Assembly (NCBI GenBank): GCA_002256435.1 | Contig: NKJC01000001.1 | Location: 62,001 to 126,000 of the forward strand | Source: Chitinophagaceae bacterium BSSC1 | GTDB taxonomy: Bacteria > Bacteroidota > Bacteroidia > Chitinophagales > Chitinophagaceae | Reading direction: 5' to 3' | Length of the DNA: 64,000 nt | Shown here: piece by piece, positions 37,912 through 47,083 of the stretch | Layout: the number at the start of each line of letters is the position of its first letter | Numbering within the stretch: the stretch's first letter is position 1 | Made by a program: the position numbers and the translations under genes | Notes under the pieces: generated by a model | Told to the model about the DNA's origin: nothing | Seen by the model: only the letters and a program-made list of their open reading frames with translations | Databases searched by the model: none

Positions 37912-39039
37912 CTATATTTTAGATACCACTTCTTCTGCAAGTCCAAAGGAAAGTGTCATACCATTACCCCCTAACCCATTTAAGATATATACCTGATTTT
38001 CTGGCTGAAGCAATAAATCAGTGGCTCCATTGGTCAACTTGGAATATATGCCATGCCAAGACTGCACTAATTTCCAGTTGGAAGCAGTTGCAAAACTTTT
38101 TAAGTAATCCAGTATTAACTGATTCAACCTAGCCCTATCAAAAGGGTCAAAAGTTAGTGCGTATTCATGTGAGTCACCAACGGTTAATTCACCTTGATCA
38201 TTTTGAGAAACCATTACATGTATACCCCATTTCAAATATTCTCCCATTTCTGCTGAATATCTATTTTTCAAAGCATCCAGAGAAGGGGCAGCTTTAAATG
38301 CGGGATAATGAATTAAAGATAAACCTCCGCAAAGAGAGGTTCCAATTCTCCAATTGTCAGATTCTGGAAGAAATCGCATCATTTGTAATTTGCACTTGGT
38401 AATGGGGGCTTTGGCAAATTCATCTGGATACAAAGTTTCAAAATCAGGTCCACTACAAACAAATACTAAGTCAGCCTGAAAAACCTTGTTACCGGCTTTT
38501 AATTTTCCATTTTGAATATCAGTAATGGTAGTATTCCAAATAAAGTTTACATCTAAATACTCAGTCAAATAATTGGGAATGGAAGCTATTGCTTCTCTAG
38601 GGTCTACAATCATTTCAGTGTTGCTATACAAACCTCCCTTCAAGCCATTTTCATTTACACCATTGAATGATTTAATAATTTGTTGCTTATCCATCAATTG
38701 CACTTCTCTACCATTAGAACTAAAGGAATGATACAATTCTTGTAATACATCCCATTCATCTTGTTCATGTGCTACATGCAGGCTACCTACTGGGTCATAC
38801 CAAAGTCCAATACTATCTGCTACTTCTTTCCAAATTTGCCTACTCCTAGATGCCCGTTGATACAACACACCATCAGGTTGTCCAATTGGCCAGACCATTC
38901 CAAAATTCCTAACTGAAGCTCCAACTGCTTTCTCGTTTCTTTCAATGACAGTTACTTCAAAACCTTTTAAGGATAATGCTCTTGCTGTTGCTAGACCTAC
39001 AATCCCAGCACCTATTACTATTGCCGATGGCTTACTCAT
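37912..39039 (-). CDS. FAD-dependent amine oxidoreductase, TIGR03364 type (phosphonate-associated)
   Basis: 375 residues of the DAO/glycine-oxidase fold. The FAD motif VIGAGIVGLATARAL is near residues 7-21, and IERNEKAVGASVRNFGMVWP is a signature of the TIGR03364 group found beside phosphonate genes. The C-terminal FAD loop is LNGLGGNGMTLSFGLAEEV. I recall that related enzymes oxidise N-methylated aminoethylphosphonate to phosphonoacetaldehyde, which would feed the adjacent HAD phosphonatase-like protein. It overlaps the DUF5690 transporter gene by 8 bp. Substrate inferred from context. Confidence 0.85.
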   Translation of the reverse strand: MSKPSAIVIGAGIVGLATARALSLKGFEVTVIERNEKAVGASVRNFGMVWPIGQPDGVLYQRASRSRQIWKEVADSIGLWYDPVGSLHVAHEQDEWDVLQELYHSFSSNGREVQLMDKQQIIKSFNGVNENGLKGGLYSNTEMIVDPREAIASIPNYLTEYLDVNFIWNTTITDIQNGKLKAGNKVFQADLVFVCSGPDFETLYPDEFAKAPITKCKLQMMRFLPESDNWRIGTSLCGGLSLIHYPAFKAAPSLDALKNRYSAEMGEYLKWGIHVMVSQNDQGELTVGDSHEYALTFDPFDRARLNQLILDYLKSFATASNWKLVQSWHGIYSKLTNGATDLLLQPENQVYILNGLGGNGMTLSFGLAEEVVSKI

Positions 39040-40324
39040 TTGTTGCTATTGTTAATTGATACTTTTTATTAAAATATCTTATTGACATGAATGATCCAAT
39101 TACACCTAGAATTGATAATCCCACTACTCCATTGCTATATAAAACACTCCATTGCAAATTCAATTTGAATACTGTTTTGAGTAATATGATTGAAACACTT
39201 CCCAAGTAACCAAATGAATCAGCTAAGTACATTAAGAATCCAACATTGCCAGTAATTCTAAACGTGGCAATTAATCTGTCAAACAAAATGCAATTGAACG
39301 GGATATATCCAATATACAATCCTAATCCAACTAGGGTCATCCATAAAAATGGGCTTAAAATGCCTAGAATAAATAGCAATGAACTAACCCCTGCTAAAAG
39401 AAAACCAAATAAAATAATGTACTGAGTAATTTGAAAGGCTTTGCGATTGTTCTTAATTAGTATCATACTACCAATTAATAATAGCACCACAAGTGTAATA
39501 GGAATTTCTGTATTGGTAAAAACTGATGGCTGATTTCCATATCCAAGTTCCTTCCATATATCTGCAGCAAAATTGTCTCTGATATCTCTAAAAACTGTTA
39601 GAAATACATAAATAACAATCATAATAATTAAGCCAGGCTTGAAATTATTAAAAAACTGTTTTCTTGCTTCTTTATCAAGTGGTAATCTAGTTACCCTTAA
39701 AGCTATATCAGAATTAGAAGGAGGTGGAATTTTTTCCAATAACCAGATTAATACAATCAATGGAATAATAAATACAGCACCTGTTACAAATGGCAACCAC
39801 CAATCCGTTATGGCAAAACTCAATTGCAAAGATTTTGCAACAGACTTTACAAATCCGGAAGAGAAAATAAAACTTACTGCAAGTGTTGCACCTATAAAGT
39901 CAGTGGCTTTTCTACCCTCTACAAAAGAAAAAACTATACCCCAAATAATACCCAAAGGAAATCCATTGGTAAATAAAAACACCACACTATATGGCGCTGG
40001 AACCAAGGCAAACAACAGCATTGACAACCAAGAAATACCCACTAATAAAAGAATGAGTTTACCCCTACCAACGTGTTTTAACTCAGCAATAAACTTAATC
40101 CCATAAAATTTACTAAACATATAACCCAATACCTGACTAATGACCAATGCATCTTTAAACGCAAGGCCAAAAACAGTTGGACCGTCTCCAAAACCTCCTA
40201 CAGTAAAAGGCTTGCGAAATGCATACACCGATGCATAGGTTAAAAAACAAATCAAGGACGCATATACTGCCACCCAATTATCTCTGTACTTATCTTGCTT
40301 AATCTTATCAAAAACTGTTTTCAA
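39032..40324 (-). CDS. DUF5690 family membrane transporter, GlpT/OPA-like
   Basis: 430 residues with about 12 membrane helices. The first helix reads VYAFRKPFTVGGF, with R37-K38 where GlpT/UhpT carry the phosphate-binding RK-x-F motif, so I infer relation to organophosphate:phosphate antiporters. The family is annotated only as DUF5690. Its tight place in this operon, 2 bp after the HAD gene and overlapping the FAD oxidoreductase by 8 bp, suggests that it carries the organophosphonate across the inner membrane. The transport role is an inference. Confidence 0.8.
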   Translation of the reverse strand: MKTVFDKIKQDKYRDNWVAVYASLICFLTYASVYAFRKPFTVGGFGDGPTVFGLAFKDALVISQVLGYMFSKFYGIKFIAELKHVGRGKLILLLVGISWLSMLLFALVPAPYSVVFLFTNGFPLGIIWGIVFSFVEGRKATDFIGATLAVSFIFSSGFVKSVAKSLQLSFAITDWWLPFVTGAVFIIPLIVLIWLLEKIPPPSNSDIALRVTRLPLDKEARKQFFNNFKPGLIIMIVIYVFLTVFRDIRDNFAADIWKELGYGNQPSVFTNTEIPITLVVLLLIGSMILIKNNRKAFQITQYIILFGFLLAGVSSLLFILGILSPFLWMTLVGLGLYIGYIPFNCILFDRLIATFRITGNVGFLMYLADSFGYLGSVSIILLKTVFKLNLQWSVLYSNGVVGLSILGVIGSFMSIRYFNKKYQLTIATNE

Positions 40325-40326
40325 TA

Positions 40327-41007
40327 TTATTTTATTAAAGCAGGCAATTCCCGCATACTATCAATGATATGGTCTGGCTGATACTCTACCAATTGTTCTT
40401 TTGTATATGCTCCTGTTGTAACTGCAACTACCAAACCGCAACCAGCAAACTGACCTTCCAAAACATCTACCGAAGTATCTCCCACTTTTACCACATCTGA
40501 AGATTCTGATACACCCAGTAGCTCCATAATTTTTCTGATCATAAATGGATGTGGCCTTCCTTCTTGTACTTCATCACTGCAAACTACTGCATCTACAATA
40601 CCCGTGTCATTCCATCCCAATCTTTTAAGAATCACATCAGTAATTACTCTAGTAAATCCAGTATTCAATGCAATTTTAATGCCTTGAGTCCTTAAGATAG
40701 AAAAAGTTTCTAAGACTTCTGGCAATGGGGCTAAATCTGAATCATTTTCATAGAAGGCAACCATTTTAGCGGTAAAAGATTCATGAATCAGATGAATTCT
40801 GGCTGCATCATATTCCATTGCCTCTAAGTATTTTTTGAGGATGATTTCAATGGCTTCAATTTTTCGGTATCCCATTACGGTGTCAACATCAGCAGCAGAA
40901 ACAGCTATTCCTGACTCTAAAAACGCTGCTCTAAAAGCGTCATTTACATTTCCCTTGTCTCTGACAGTGGTACCTGCCATGTCAAAAACGATTAATTCAT
41001 ATCCCAT
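40327..41007 (-). CDS. Phosphonatase-like HAD hydrolase (PhnX-related, TIGR03351 type)
   Basis: 226-residue HAD protein. The nucleophile motif is DMAGTT with D9 and, as in phosphonatase, Ala instead of Asp two residues later. The cap-domain stretch MGYRK places K49 where PhnX carries the Schiff-base lysine (MGxxK). Motif II is the Thr in ALNTGF and motif III is GDTSVD. These residues support C-P cleavage of phosphonoacetaldehyde or a close analogue. No phnW transaminase is present. It lies 4 bp after the HD oxygenase. Confidence 0.85.
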   Translation of the reverse strand: MGYELIVFDMAGTTVRDKGNVNDAFRAAFLESGIAVSAADVDTVMGYRKIEAIEIILKKYLEAMEYDAARIHLIHESFTAKMVAFYENDSDLAPLPEVLETFSILRTQGIKIALNTGFTRVITDVILKRLGWNDTGIVDAVVCSDEVQEGRPHPFMIRKIMELLGVSESSDVVKVGDTSVDVLEGQFAGCGLVVAVTTGAYTKEQLVEYQPDHIIDSMRELPALIK

Positions 41008-41011
41008 TTAG

Positions 41012-41590
41012 CTAATTATTTGTTTGTTGTACAATCAAATGCCTTTCCATCATGGCTGCATATTTGCTTAGGTCTGGCAGGGGAATAGATTCTAATTTTG
41101 CAGCTTCATCCCATTTTCTTAAAGCCAAAATCAATTCCGCATCTGGGTCTTCTTCAAATAGTAGCGCTTCTTCTACTGACATCACACCTCCTTGAAATTC
41201 TAATGTTCTTCTACTGGCTTCAGATAATTGATCATAATAATCTGGAAACTTAAATGTCAAATACCTTTTTGCCTCAACATGAGACTGAACCAATTTGCAA
41301 ACTCTTTCAGAAAAACCTTTTTGTCTTAAAAAATCAGCTCCCAATTTTTCATGATCTACAACCCCATATCCTCCCATATAAGCTACAGGCATAAAATGCT
41401 CACACAAATGCCCAATATCATGAAAAAAAGCAGCTAAAATAACTTCTTCAGAATACCCTTCCGCCTCTGCAAGTTGGGCAGATTGACACATATGCTCTAA
41501 TTGAGAAACGGGCTCGCCAATATAATCTGCATTCCCATACTTCTCATATAAGGAAATGATTAAAGCAATATTTGATTTAACAAGTTCCAT
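41012..41590 (-). CDS. PhnZ-like HD-domain di-iron oxygenase (phosphonate degradation)
   Basis: 192-residue HD-domain protein of the phosphonate-oxygenase group. Candidate iron ligands are H33, H57-D58, H80, H104 and D161, a spacing that follows PhnZ almost residue for residue. The Y23-x-x-E26 pair corresponds to the PhnZ substrate-gating Tyr/Glu. PhnZ cleaves 1-hydroxy-2-aminoethylphosphonate to glycine and phosphate with O2. No PhnY hydroxylase is in the window, so the substrate may differ or the partner lies elsewhere. It lies 5 bp after a phosphoesterase gene. Confidence 0.85.
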   Translation of the reverse strand: MELVKSNIALIISLYEKYGNADYIGEPVSQLEHMCQSAQLAEAEGYSEEVILAAFFHDIGHLCEHFMPVAYMGGYGVVDHEKLGADFLRQKGFSERVCKLVQSHVEAKRYLTFKFPDYYDQLSEASRRTLEFQGGVMSVEEALLFEEDPDAELILALRKWDEAAKLESIPLPDLSKYAAMMERHLIVQQTNN

Positions 41591-41595
41591 TATGA

Positions 41596-42669
41596 TTATT
41601 TTGCTAAAATTGATTTAATTGGCTCCGCTACTGGATGATTTGCAGTGAAATTTAATCCAAGTAACGCTGAAAATGTTGCGGCTAACTGTTTTTGATAATT
41701 AGTTTGTTTAATGATTACTTCTCCCATTGTTTTGGTATCAGGACCCATTACAGCAATCCAAATTTGTCCTGCATCAGGGATTTTCTCACCGTGGTGTTGC
41801 CAATTTTCTTTAGTAAGGTCACCCCTTCCATGATCAGTAGTAATAATCAAAGTTGTTTTATTTCTATAAGTGGGATCCTGTTGCAACGTTTGCCAAAGAT
41901 CACTGATCATAGCATCTTCAGCGTGAGCACTATTTAGGTATTGATCATAAAGACCTGCATGCGCAAAGTCATCCGTTTCATCAAAGGAAATATATAATAC
42001 TTTGGGCTTGTATATTTTCAAATACTCTTTTGCAGCAAAAAAAGTAAATACATCAGGTCTTACACCAATAGGCCTAGTAGTAAGTGACTGCATATTATTG
42101 ATTAACTTAAGTGAGGCATCAGGGAACATTAGCGAGTCCCTATCTGCATTCACATAAATACCACTTCTTTGTTTATTGAGAATAAATGGGATAACATCCC
42201 AGGTACTAAATGCGGCAACTTTACCCTCAAATCCTTTCTGACGATTTATAAACTCTAAGACATTTTCATTTGGATTCCAGATTTTTTCATTGGAGTTTAC
42301 TTTCACATCTGGATAACCCGTAAATATTTCGTTATAGCCTGGGTAAGAAAATTTATAGGGGTTGGCATTGTTTACCTGATTCCCAATTATTCTATTGCCA
42401 TATAATTGTCCTTTTTTTGCCAATTCATTCCATAAAAAGGGAAATAGTTTTGCCCTTCTATCATTGATATTGGATGACCAATATTGCGCCATTATATTGG
42501 CACTATCCTTTGTGAATTGTTTGTTTTGAATGATGGCAGGGTCTACTCCACCAAATACTTCTTGCCAACGCATTCCATCTAAGGTCACAATAACTAAATT
42601 CTCAGTTTTAATTTGTGCATTAGACAATAAAAACTGGAACAGCAGAAGGCTACTTAACAATGGCTTCAT
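41596..42669 (-). CDS. Secreted alkaline-phosphatase-superfamily phosphoesterase
   Basis: 357 residues with a signal peptide (about 1-18, ending SNAQ). Metal and nucleophile segments of the NPP/phosphopentomutase-like fold are TLDGMRW (D31), SYPGYNEIFTG (S108 aligns with the NPP nucleophile Thr), FDETDDFAHAG and TTDHGRG, with a late HHGEKIPDAG. Expected to hydrolyse phosphate or phosphonate esters in the periplasm. Lies 5 bp downstream of a second phosphoesterase and 5 bp upstream of the PhnZ-like gene. The natural substrate is unknown. Confidence 0.85.
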   Translation of the reverse strand: MKPLLSSLLLFQFLLSNAQIKTENLVIVTLDGMRWQEVFGGVDPAIIQNKQFTKDSANIMAQYWSSNINDRRAKLFPFLWNELAKKGQLYGNRIIGNQVNNANPYKFSYPGYNEIFTGYPDVKVNSNEKIWNPNENVLEFINRQKGFEGKVAAFSTWDVIPFILNKQRSGIYVNADRDSLMFPDASLKLINNMQSLTTRPIGVRPDVFTFFAAKEYLKIYKPKVLYISFDETDDFAHAGLYDQYLNSAHAEDAMISDLWQTLQQDPTYRNKTTLIITTDHGRGDLTKENWQHHGEKIPDAGQIWIAVMGPDTKTMGEVIIKQTNYQKQLAATFSALLGLNFTANHPVAEPIKSILAK

Positions 42670-42674
42670 ATGTT

Positions 42675-45386
42675 TTATTGATTTTGTTGTTGTGTATAAT
42701 GATCCGCCCTCATGTCTTTGACATCATCCATTTTAGGACCTTGTTCAATTTTTCTCCAGTCAATTTTCTTATTGTATTTCTTCATAGCCTTATCAACATC
42801 AAATACCCTGGGATCATGTCTCTCTAAATCATAGGTACTAAAGTCTGGCTTATAAGTAAAAAAGTCAGAGAGTAAGGAACCAGTAGCATCATATTGATTT
42901 ACATAAGGGACACCTAGTATATTATAGATGGTTTTCAGAATAGCGCCAAAATTGGCATGGGTATGACTTACATATCCTTTTTTTACATAAGGGCCTGCCA
43001 TCATTAAAATGGAACGATGGGCATCTATATGATCTACCCCACCTTGAGGATCGTCTTCTGTTACAATGACAAGCATATTTTTCCAATACTTTGTCCTGGA
43101 AAGAAAATGTAGTATTCGACCTAGTGCTAAATCATTGTCTGCAACAAAAGATTGTGGCATATAAAACCCATCTTCTGGTCTTTTCTTGGCAGTATGGTCA
43201 TTGGGAACCTGCATGGTAATCAAAGAAGGCATTTTCTCTTTTCCTAAAATCCATTTATTGGTGAATTCAGTTTCAAATTGATCCATCCTAAATTGATCAG
43301 GAATATTTGAATTGAATCCAGCATAATTATGACTGGTGTATGGGAATAATGCTTTTTGCATGGGCACCATTACACCATGAGAAGCTCCGGTAGCGGTATC
43401 ATACCAATTCTCACGTACATGTGCCGTTTCATTGGCTTCCCCAAAATTATAAAATGGAATCTTTTTCCTTTCTAATGCTTCCCAAAGACCGCCAATCTCA
43501 GCAAAGTCTTCAGGATCCATACTTCCAGTAGACCCAGGGTGTCTTCTACCAGGCGCTTTTGAAAACAACTTGGTGGTTTTACTTACGTCTGAATTCACTT
43601 CTACCCATTCATTGGGTATTACCCCCATCATCCAATGGTGGCCATGTATAGAAGCATCACTATCGCAATAAAAATTATCACTAAATGCAAATTGTTTTGC
43701 AGCTTTATGGTGATTAGGGGTCACTTTCATATTCTTGTATTTTCCCCTAATACTATCTGGCAAGGTGTATTCACTATTCACACCAAATCTAGCCAAGCTA
43801 CTATCGCCATTGGCATTGGCTAATTGTCCAAAGATTTCATCATAGGTCCGGTTCTCTTTGGTTATATAAACTATGTATTGGATAGGACTTGTGGTTAATC
43901 CTGGTAATAAAGGCAAAGGATTATTGTCTGTGGTTATTTCTGTTTGAACAAATGTATTGGCAATTGTTTTTGCAGTAAAGGATTTCAATTCTTCGGAATT
44001 AGGCATGGCTATTTTTTGGAAACTGCCTAATTGTATATCTCCAATATAAGTTCCTTGAATGGGTTTGATAAAATCTTTCCCCCCATTTGGCCCGGCACCA
44101 AGTCCCCTACAAGTAATGGCATAGATTTCTTTCTCATCATCAGATAATACTACCCTACTTGGCCCCCAACCAGTTGGAATTAGACCAATTGTTTTTTTAC
44201 TAGGAACATCAATTACAGCTATGGCGTTGAATCCTAATAATGCTACATAAATTGTTTTTTCATCCTTACTTAATGTAATTCCAAAAGGTAGCAAACCACG
44301 ATATTTATCGATGCGAGCATCAACAGTTATATTGATATGGCCTACTAATTTGTGTTTTTTATAATCAATGATGGATATATTATCGTTTGTGGCATTTGAA
44401 ACAAAAGCCAATTCTTTGCCTACGGCGATGCTATTGGGACTTGCGCCACCAACTACTTCAACTTCTTCAATCATTTCACCAACTTGATAGCCGGTCTTGA
44501 ACTTATCCATCACTTTATTCGTATTCAAGTCAATGGTATACACACTCATTGCTTCTTCAGCATTGGGACTTCCCACACCAGGAATTTTTCTACCCTCCAC
44601 TACTGTTCCTTCCCTTGATTCTTTTGTATTATCTCCATAAGGGTGATGAGAGATCATCAAGGAATCATAGTTTTTCCTATTAGCCCCTTCAATCAATGGA
44701 TAAGCATACGCTCCAACATTGGCAACAAATGCTGTAGTCCCGTCAGGACTTAATGCCAATCCAAAAGGTTGTCTACCTACTGGTATAGAAGCGGTGATTT
44801 TTTTTGAGGCTAACTGCAAACGTACCATTCTAAAATTACCTCTATCTAAAACCAGTAATTCTGTTCCATCTTTTGATAATAAAAGATCTGAAGTAAAACT
44901 ATCGTCGTAAAATCTGTTATTTACTGCAGCATTTAATGAAATAGAATCTAATCTTTTCATCTGCTCCAAATCATACACCAATACAGCTCCATTGTCTCCT
45001 CCACTTAAATAAACCGTTTTAGAATCAGCACTAAATGCTACACCCAAATAAGACCCATTTGAAAATGGAGAAATGATTTTACTGTCATAGGATGGCACCC
45101 TAGTAGCATTCATACTAGTAATATCTACCAGCGTAAATACACCATCATGTAGGGTAATGGCTTTTTTACCATCGGGTGAAATTTTAAGTGCAAAAGGATC
45201 ATGGGTAATTCTAGTCAATTGACCCGCTGGGCTTAGATACCTTCCACTAGGCAAAACAGAAATACCTTTTTCATCAATTTTAGCAAATTGATTGGTTCCT
45301 GGAACTTGTAAAACAGTGGCTTTTTTTTGAGAAATAGCTTGGTTTACAAAACAAAACATTAAACCAACCAATAATAACTTCTTCAT
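42675..45386 (-). CDS. Bifunctional YncE-like beta-propeller / phosphoesterase
   Basis: About 903 residues. Signal peptide (ends AISQ), an N-terminal seven-bladed YncE-type propeller (about 30-450, repeats such as PFGLALSPDGTTAFVAN and PFGITLSKDEKTIYVALLG), then a phosphoesterase domain of the alkaline phosphatase superfamily (about 470-870). The latter shows YIVYITKENRTYDEIFGQ, DSDASIHGHHWMMG and VPNDHTAKKRPEDG. The start is ATG 45386; the longer frame adds 24 residues without signal character. Follows SusD after 84 bp with a hairpin between. Likely a periplasmic or surface esterase acting on the imported substrate. Confidence 0.88.
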   Translation of the reverse strand: MKKLLLVGLMFCFVNQAISQKKATVLQVPGTNQFAKIDEKGISVLPSGRYLSPAGQLTRITHDPFALKISPDGKKAITLHDGVFTLVDITSMNATRVPSYDSKIISPFSNGSYLGVAFSADSKTVYLSGGDNGAVLVYDLEQMKRLDSISLNAAVNNRFYDDSFTSDLLLSKDGTELLVLDRGNFRMVRLQLASKKITASIPVGRQPFGLALSPDGTTAFVANVGAYAYPLIEGANRKNYDSLMISHHPYGDNTKESREGTVVEGRKIPGVGSPNAEEAMSVYTIDLNTNKVMDKFKTGYQVGEMIEEVEVVGGASPNSIAVGKELAFVSNATNDNISIIDYKKHKLVGHINITVDARIDKYRGLLPFGITLSKDEKTIYVALLGFNAIAVIDVPSKKTIGLIPTGWGPSRVVLSDDEKEIYAITCRGLGAGPNGGKDFIKPIQGTYIGDIQLGSFQKIAMPNSEELKSFTAKTIANTFVQTEITTDNNPLPLLPGLTTSPIQYIVYITKENRTYDEIFGQLANANGDSSLARFGVNSEYTLPDSIRGKYKNMKVTPNHHKAAKQFAFSDNFYCDSDASIHGHHWMMGVIPNEWVEVNSDVSKTTKLFSKAPGRRHPGSTGSMDPEDFAEIGGLWEALERKKIPFYNFGEANETAHVRENWYDTATGASHGVMVPMQKALFPYTSHNYAGFNSNIPDQFRMDQFETEFTNKWILGKEKMPSLITMQVPNDHTAKKRPEDGFYMPQSFVADNDLALGRILHFLSRTKYWKNMLVIVTEDDPQGGVDHIDAHRSILMMAGPYVKKGYVSHTHANFGAILKTIYNILGVPYVNQYDATGSLLSDFFTYKPDFSTYDLERHDPRVFDVDKAMKKYNKKIDWRKIEQGPKMDDVKDMRADHYTQQQNQ

Positions 45387-45405
45387 ATTCTGAGTTTGAC
45401 TTGAA

Positions 45406-45442
45406 AAATAGGAGTGAAATTTACCAAACTTCACTCCTATTT
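45406..45442 (-). terminator. Intercistronic hairpin between SusD and the enzyme genes
   Basis: A perfect 13-bp stem (45406-45418 with 45430-45442) with an 11-nt loop. On the minus strand it ends in TATTTTT, a typical intrinsic terminator shape, so it may attenuate read-through from susCD into the phosphoesterase genes. Confidence 0.65.
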
Positions 45443-45470
45443 CAAGTTTTAAAGCCAAATGATTTGGTCT

Positions 45471-47048
45471 TTATTTAATAATCCACATCTGAGCATTGAT
45501 ATTATCATTTCCTCCATATTGGCTTGCTACTGCAGCAGTATAATTGTCTTTATTAGTAGACAATTCTGAAGCAGGATATTGATAACGCAAAGGAATCACA
45601 CCACTGTTTCCTGTACCAGCACCAGTGCTAAAAGTTGGAACACCTGTTCTGCGCCACTGATAATAAGCTTCTAAACCAGAATTCCTAGCTAGGGTAAGAT
45701 AACGCTGGGTCAAAATTTGATTCAAACCAACAGCTCCTGCACCTGCATATTTTACAGTTGGTTGATTAAAATAATCAGTATAGCTAAAATTGATACTATA
45801 GTTTACATAGTCCCCAGGAGCTGTTCCTTTCAAGAAAGAAACGGTATTAGCACCATCGTTCACACCATAAAAGGCAAACATGGCTTTTACACCTTTTTGG
45901 TACCAACTATCAGCAGAACCAGTTAACCAACCGCGGTGAATAGCTTCAGCAATATTCAAGCACATTTCAGGATACCCCACTAAAAAAGTGTTTTCTCCTT
46001 TTAATCCATCATAATAGCGCTTACGGCCAATGGGAGAATATTTACCAGCAACAACATTACCACCCATTATACTCACGTCTTCTCCATTTGGACCACCCAC
46101 AAATGATTTGTAAGATGTGTCAGAAAAACCAAGTCCCCTTGCAGGATCTGCCACTTTCATAGCACGTAAATCTTTCAAATTACTTAAAGTATTCAACCAA
46201 GTTGCCGCTACACATACACGAAGCGCGTCATTTCCATAGTTATTCTTGTTGTTAGGATAGAAATTAAATTGGTCGTTATAAACATATTCCAAGTTATCAG
46301 ACAAATCTGTCATAATAGGATACTTGGTAGGATTGTTTACCACATCAGCAAATTTTTGTTTTACATTCAAATCAGCATCAGTTTCCTTTTTGCTCAATTC
46401 AATCAAAACACGCAATTTGTAAGTATTTACTACTTTCTGCCATTGCTTTAATGCGGTTAATGGATCCTTAGCATTAGAAATTCTTTCTACAAAATAGAAG
46501 TCACCAAGCAAAGAAGTATTAGAAGCCGCAATCAAAGAAGCCAATTGTGTATTTGCATCTTCTAACAATTGCAAACTTTGTATAAAAATCTGCTTCTGGG
46601 TGTCATACTTAGGTGTTGGATTCTCCAAACCTTTTAAAGCCTCGGTCATAGGAAGATCTCCCACTTTCAAACTCATCCCAACAAAAATATAAGCTTTGAA
46701 AAATTTAGCCAGTGCTGAATAAGGGTTATTGGTACCTGATGCTTTTTCAGCTTCTTTTTCCATGGCAACCACATTACGTAAGGTACCATACTCCAAACCA
46801 GCAGCGCCAGTCCAGTATTCATTGGTTCCATAATAGGTGTAAGAAGATAATGTAAACTGACCAAATTTATCAGCATCACCACCCGGTGCAACAAAAATGT
46901 CATTTTCAACCTGTCTTAATAATAAGTAGGCTGGTACAGAAGTTGGCTGATTAGGATTAACAGCAAACTCTTCAAATTTCTTGGTACAACTGCTAGCCAT
47001 TAAAGCAACTGCCAATACCAAGGTTCCTATTTTGATTTGTATTTTCAT
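45471..47048 (-). CDS. SusD/RagB-family lipoprotein (SusD-like_2 type)
   Basis: 525 residues with lipobox SSC (Cys 21), then FEEFAVNPNQPTSVPAYLLL, the opening typical of the second SusD-like group. The middle helices include WQKVVNTYKLRVLIELSKKE, and the C-terminus has LARNSGLEAYYQWRRTGVP and IPLRYQYPASEL. It partners the SusC gene 35 bp upstream. Together they should capture the substrate of the phosphonate enzymes. The ligand is not readable from sequence. Confidence 0.93.
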   Translation of the reverse strand: MKIQIKIGTLVLAVALMASSCTKKFEEFAVNPNQPTSVPAYLLLRQVENDIFVAPGGDADKFGQFTLSSYTYYGTNEYWTGAAGLEYGTLRNVVAMEKEAEKASGTNNPYSALAKFFKAYIFVGMSLKVGDLPMTEALKGLENPTPKYDTQKQIFIQSLQLLEDANTQLASLIAASNTSLLGDFYFVERISNAKDPLTALKQWQKVVNTYKLRVLIELSKKETDADLNVKQKFADVVNNPTKYPIMTDLSDNLEYVYNDQFNFYPNNKNNYGNDALRVCVAATWLNTLSNLKDLRAMKVADPARGLGFSDTSYKSFVGGPNGEDVSIMGGNVVAGKYSPIGRKRYYDGLKGENTFLVGYPEMCLNIAEAIHRGWLTGSADSWYQKGVKAMFAFYGVNDGANTVSFLKGTAPGDYVNYSINFSYTDYFNQPTVKYAGAGAVGLNQILTQRYLTLARNSGLEAYYQWRRTGVPTFSTGAGTGNSGVIPLRYQYPASELSTNKDNYTAAVASQYGGNDNINAQMWIIK

Positions 47049-47083
47049 GATTGTTTTTTTAAATTGTTTTCAACAGTTAGGGT

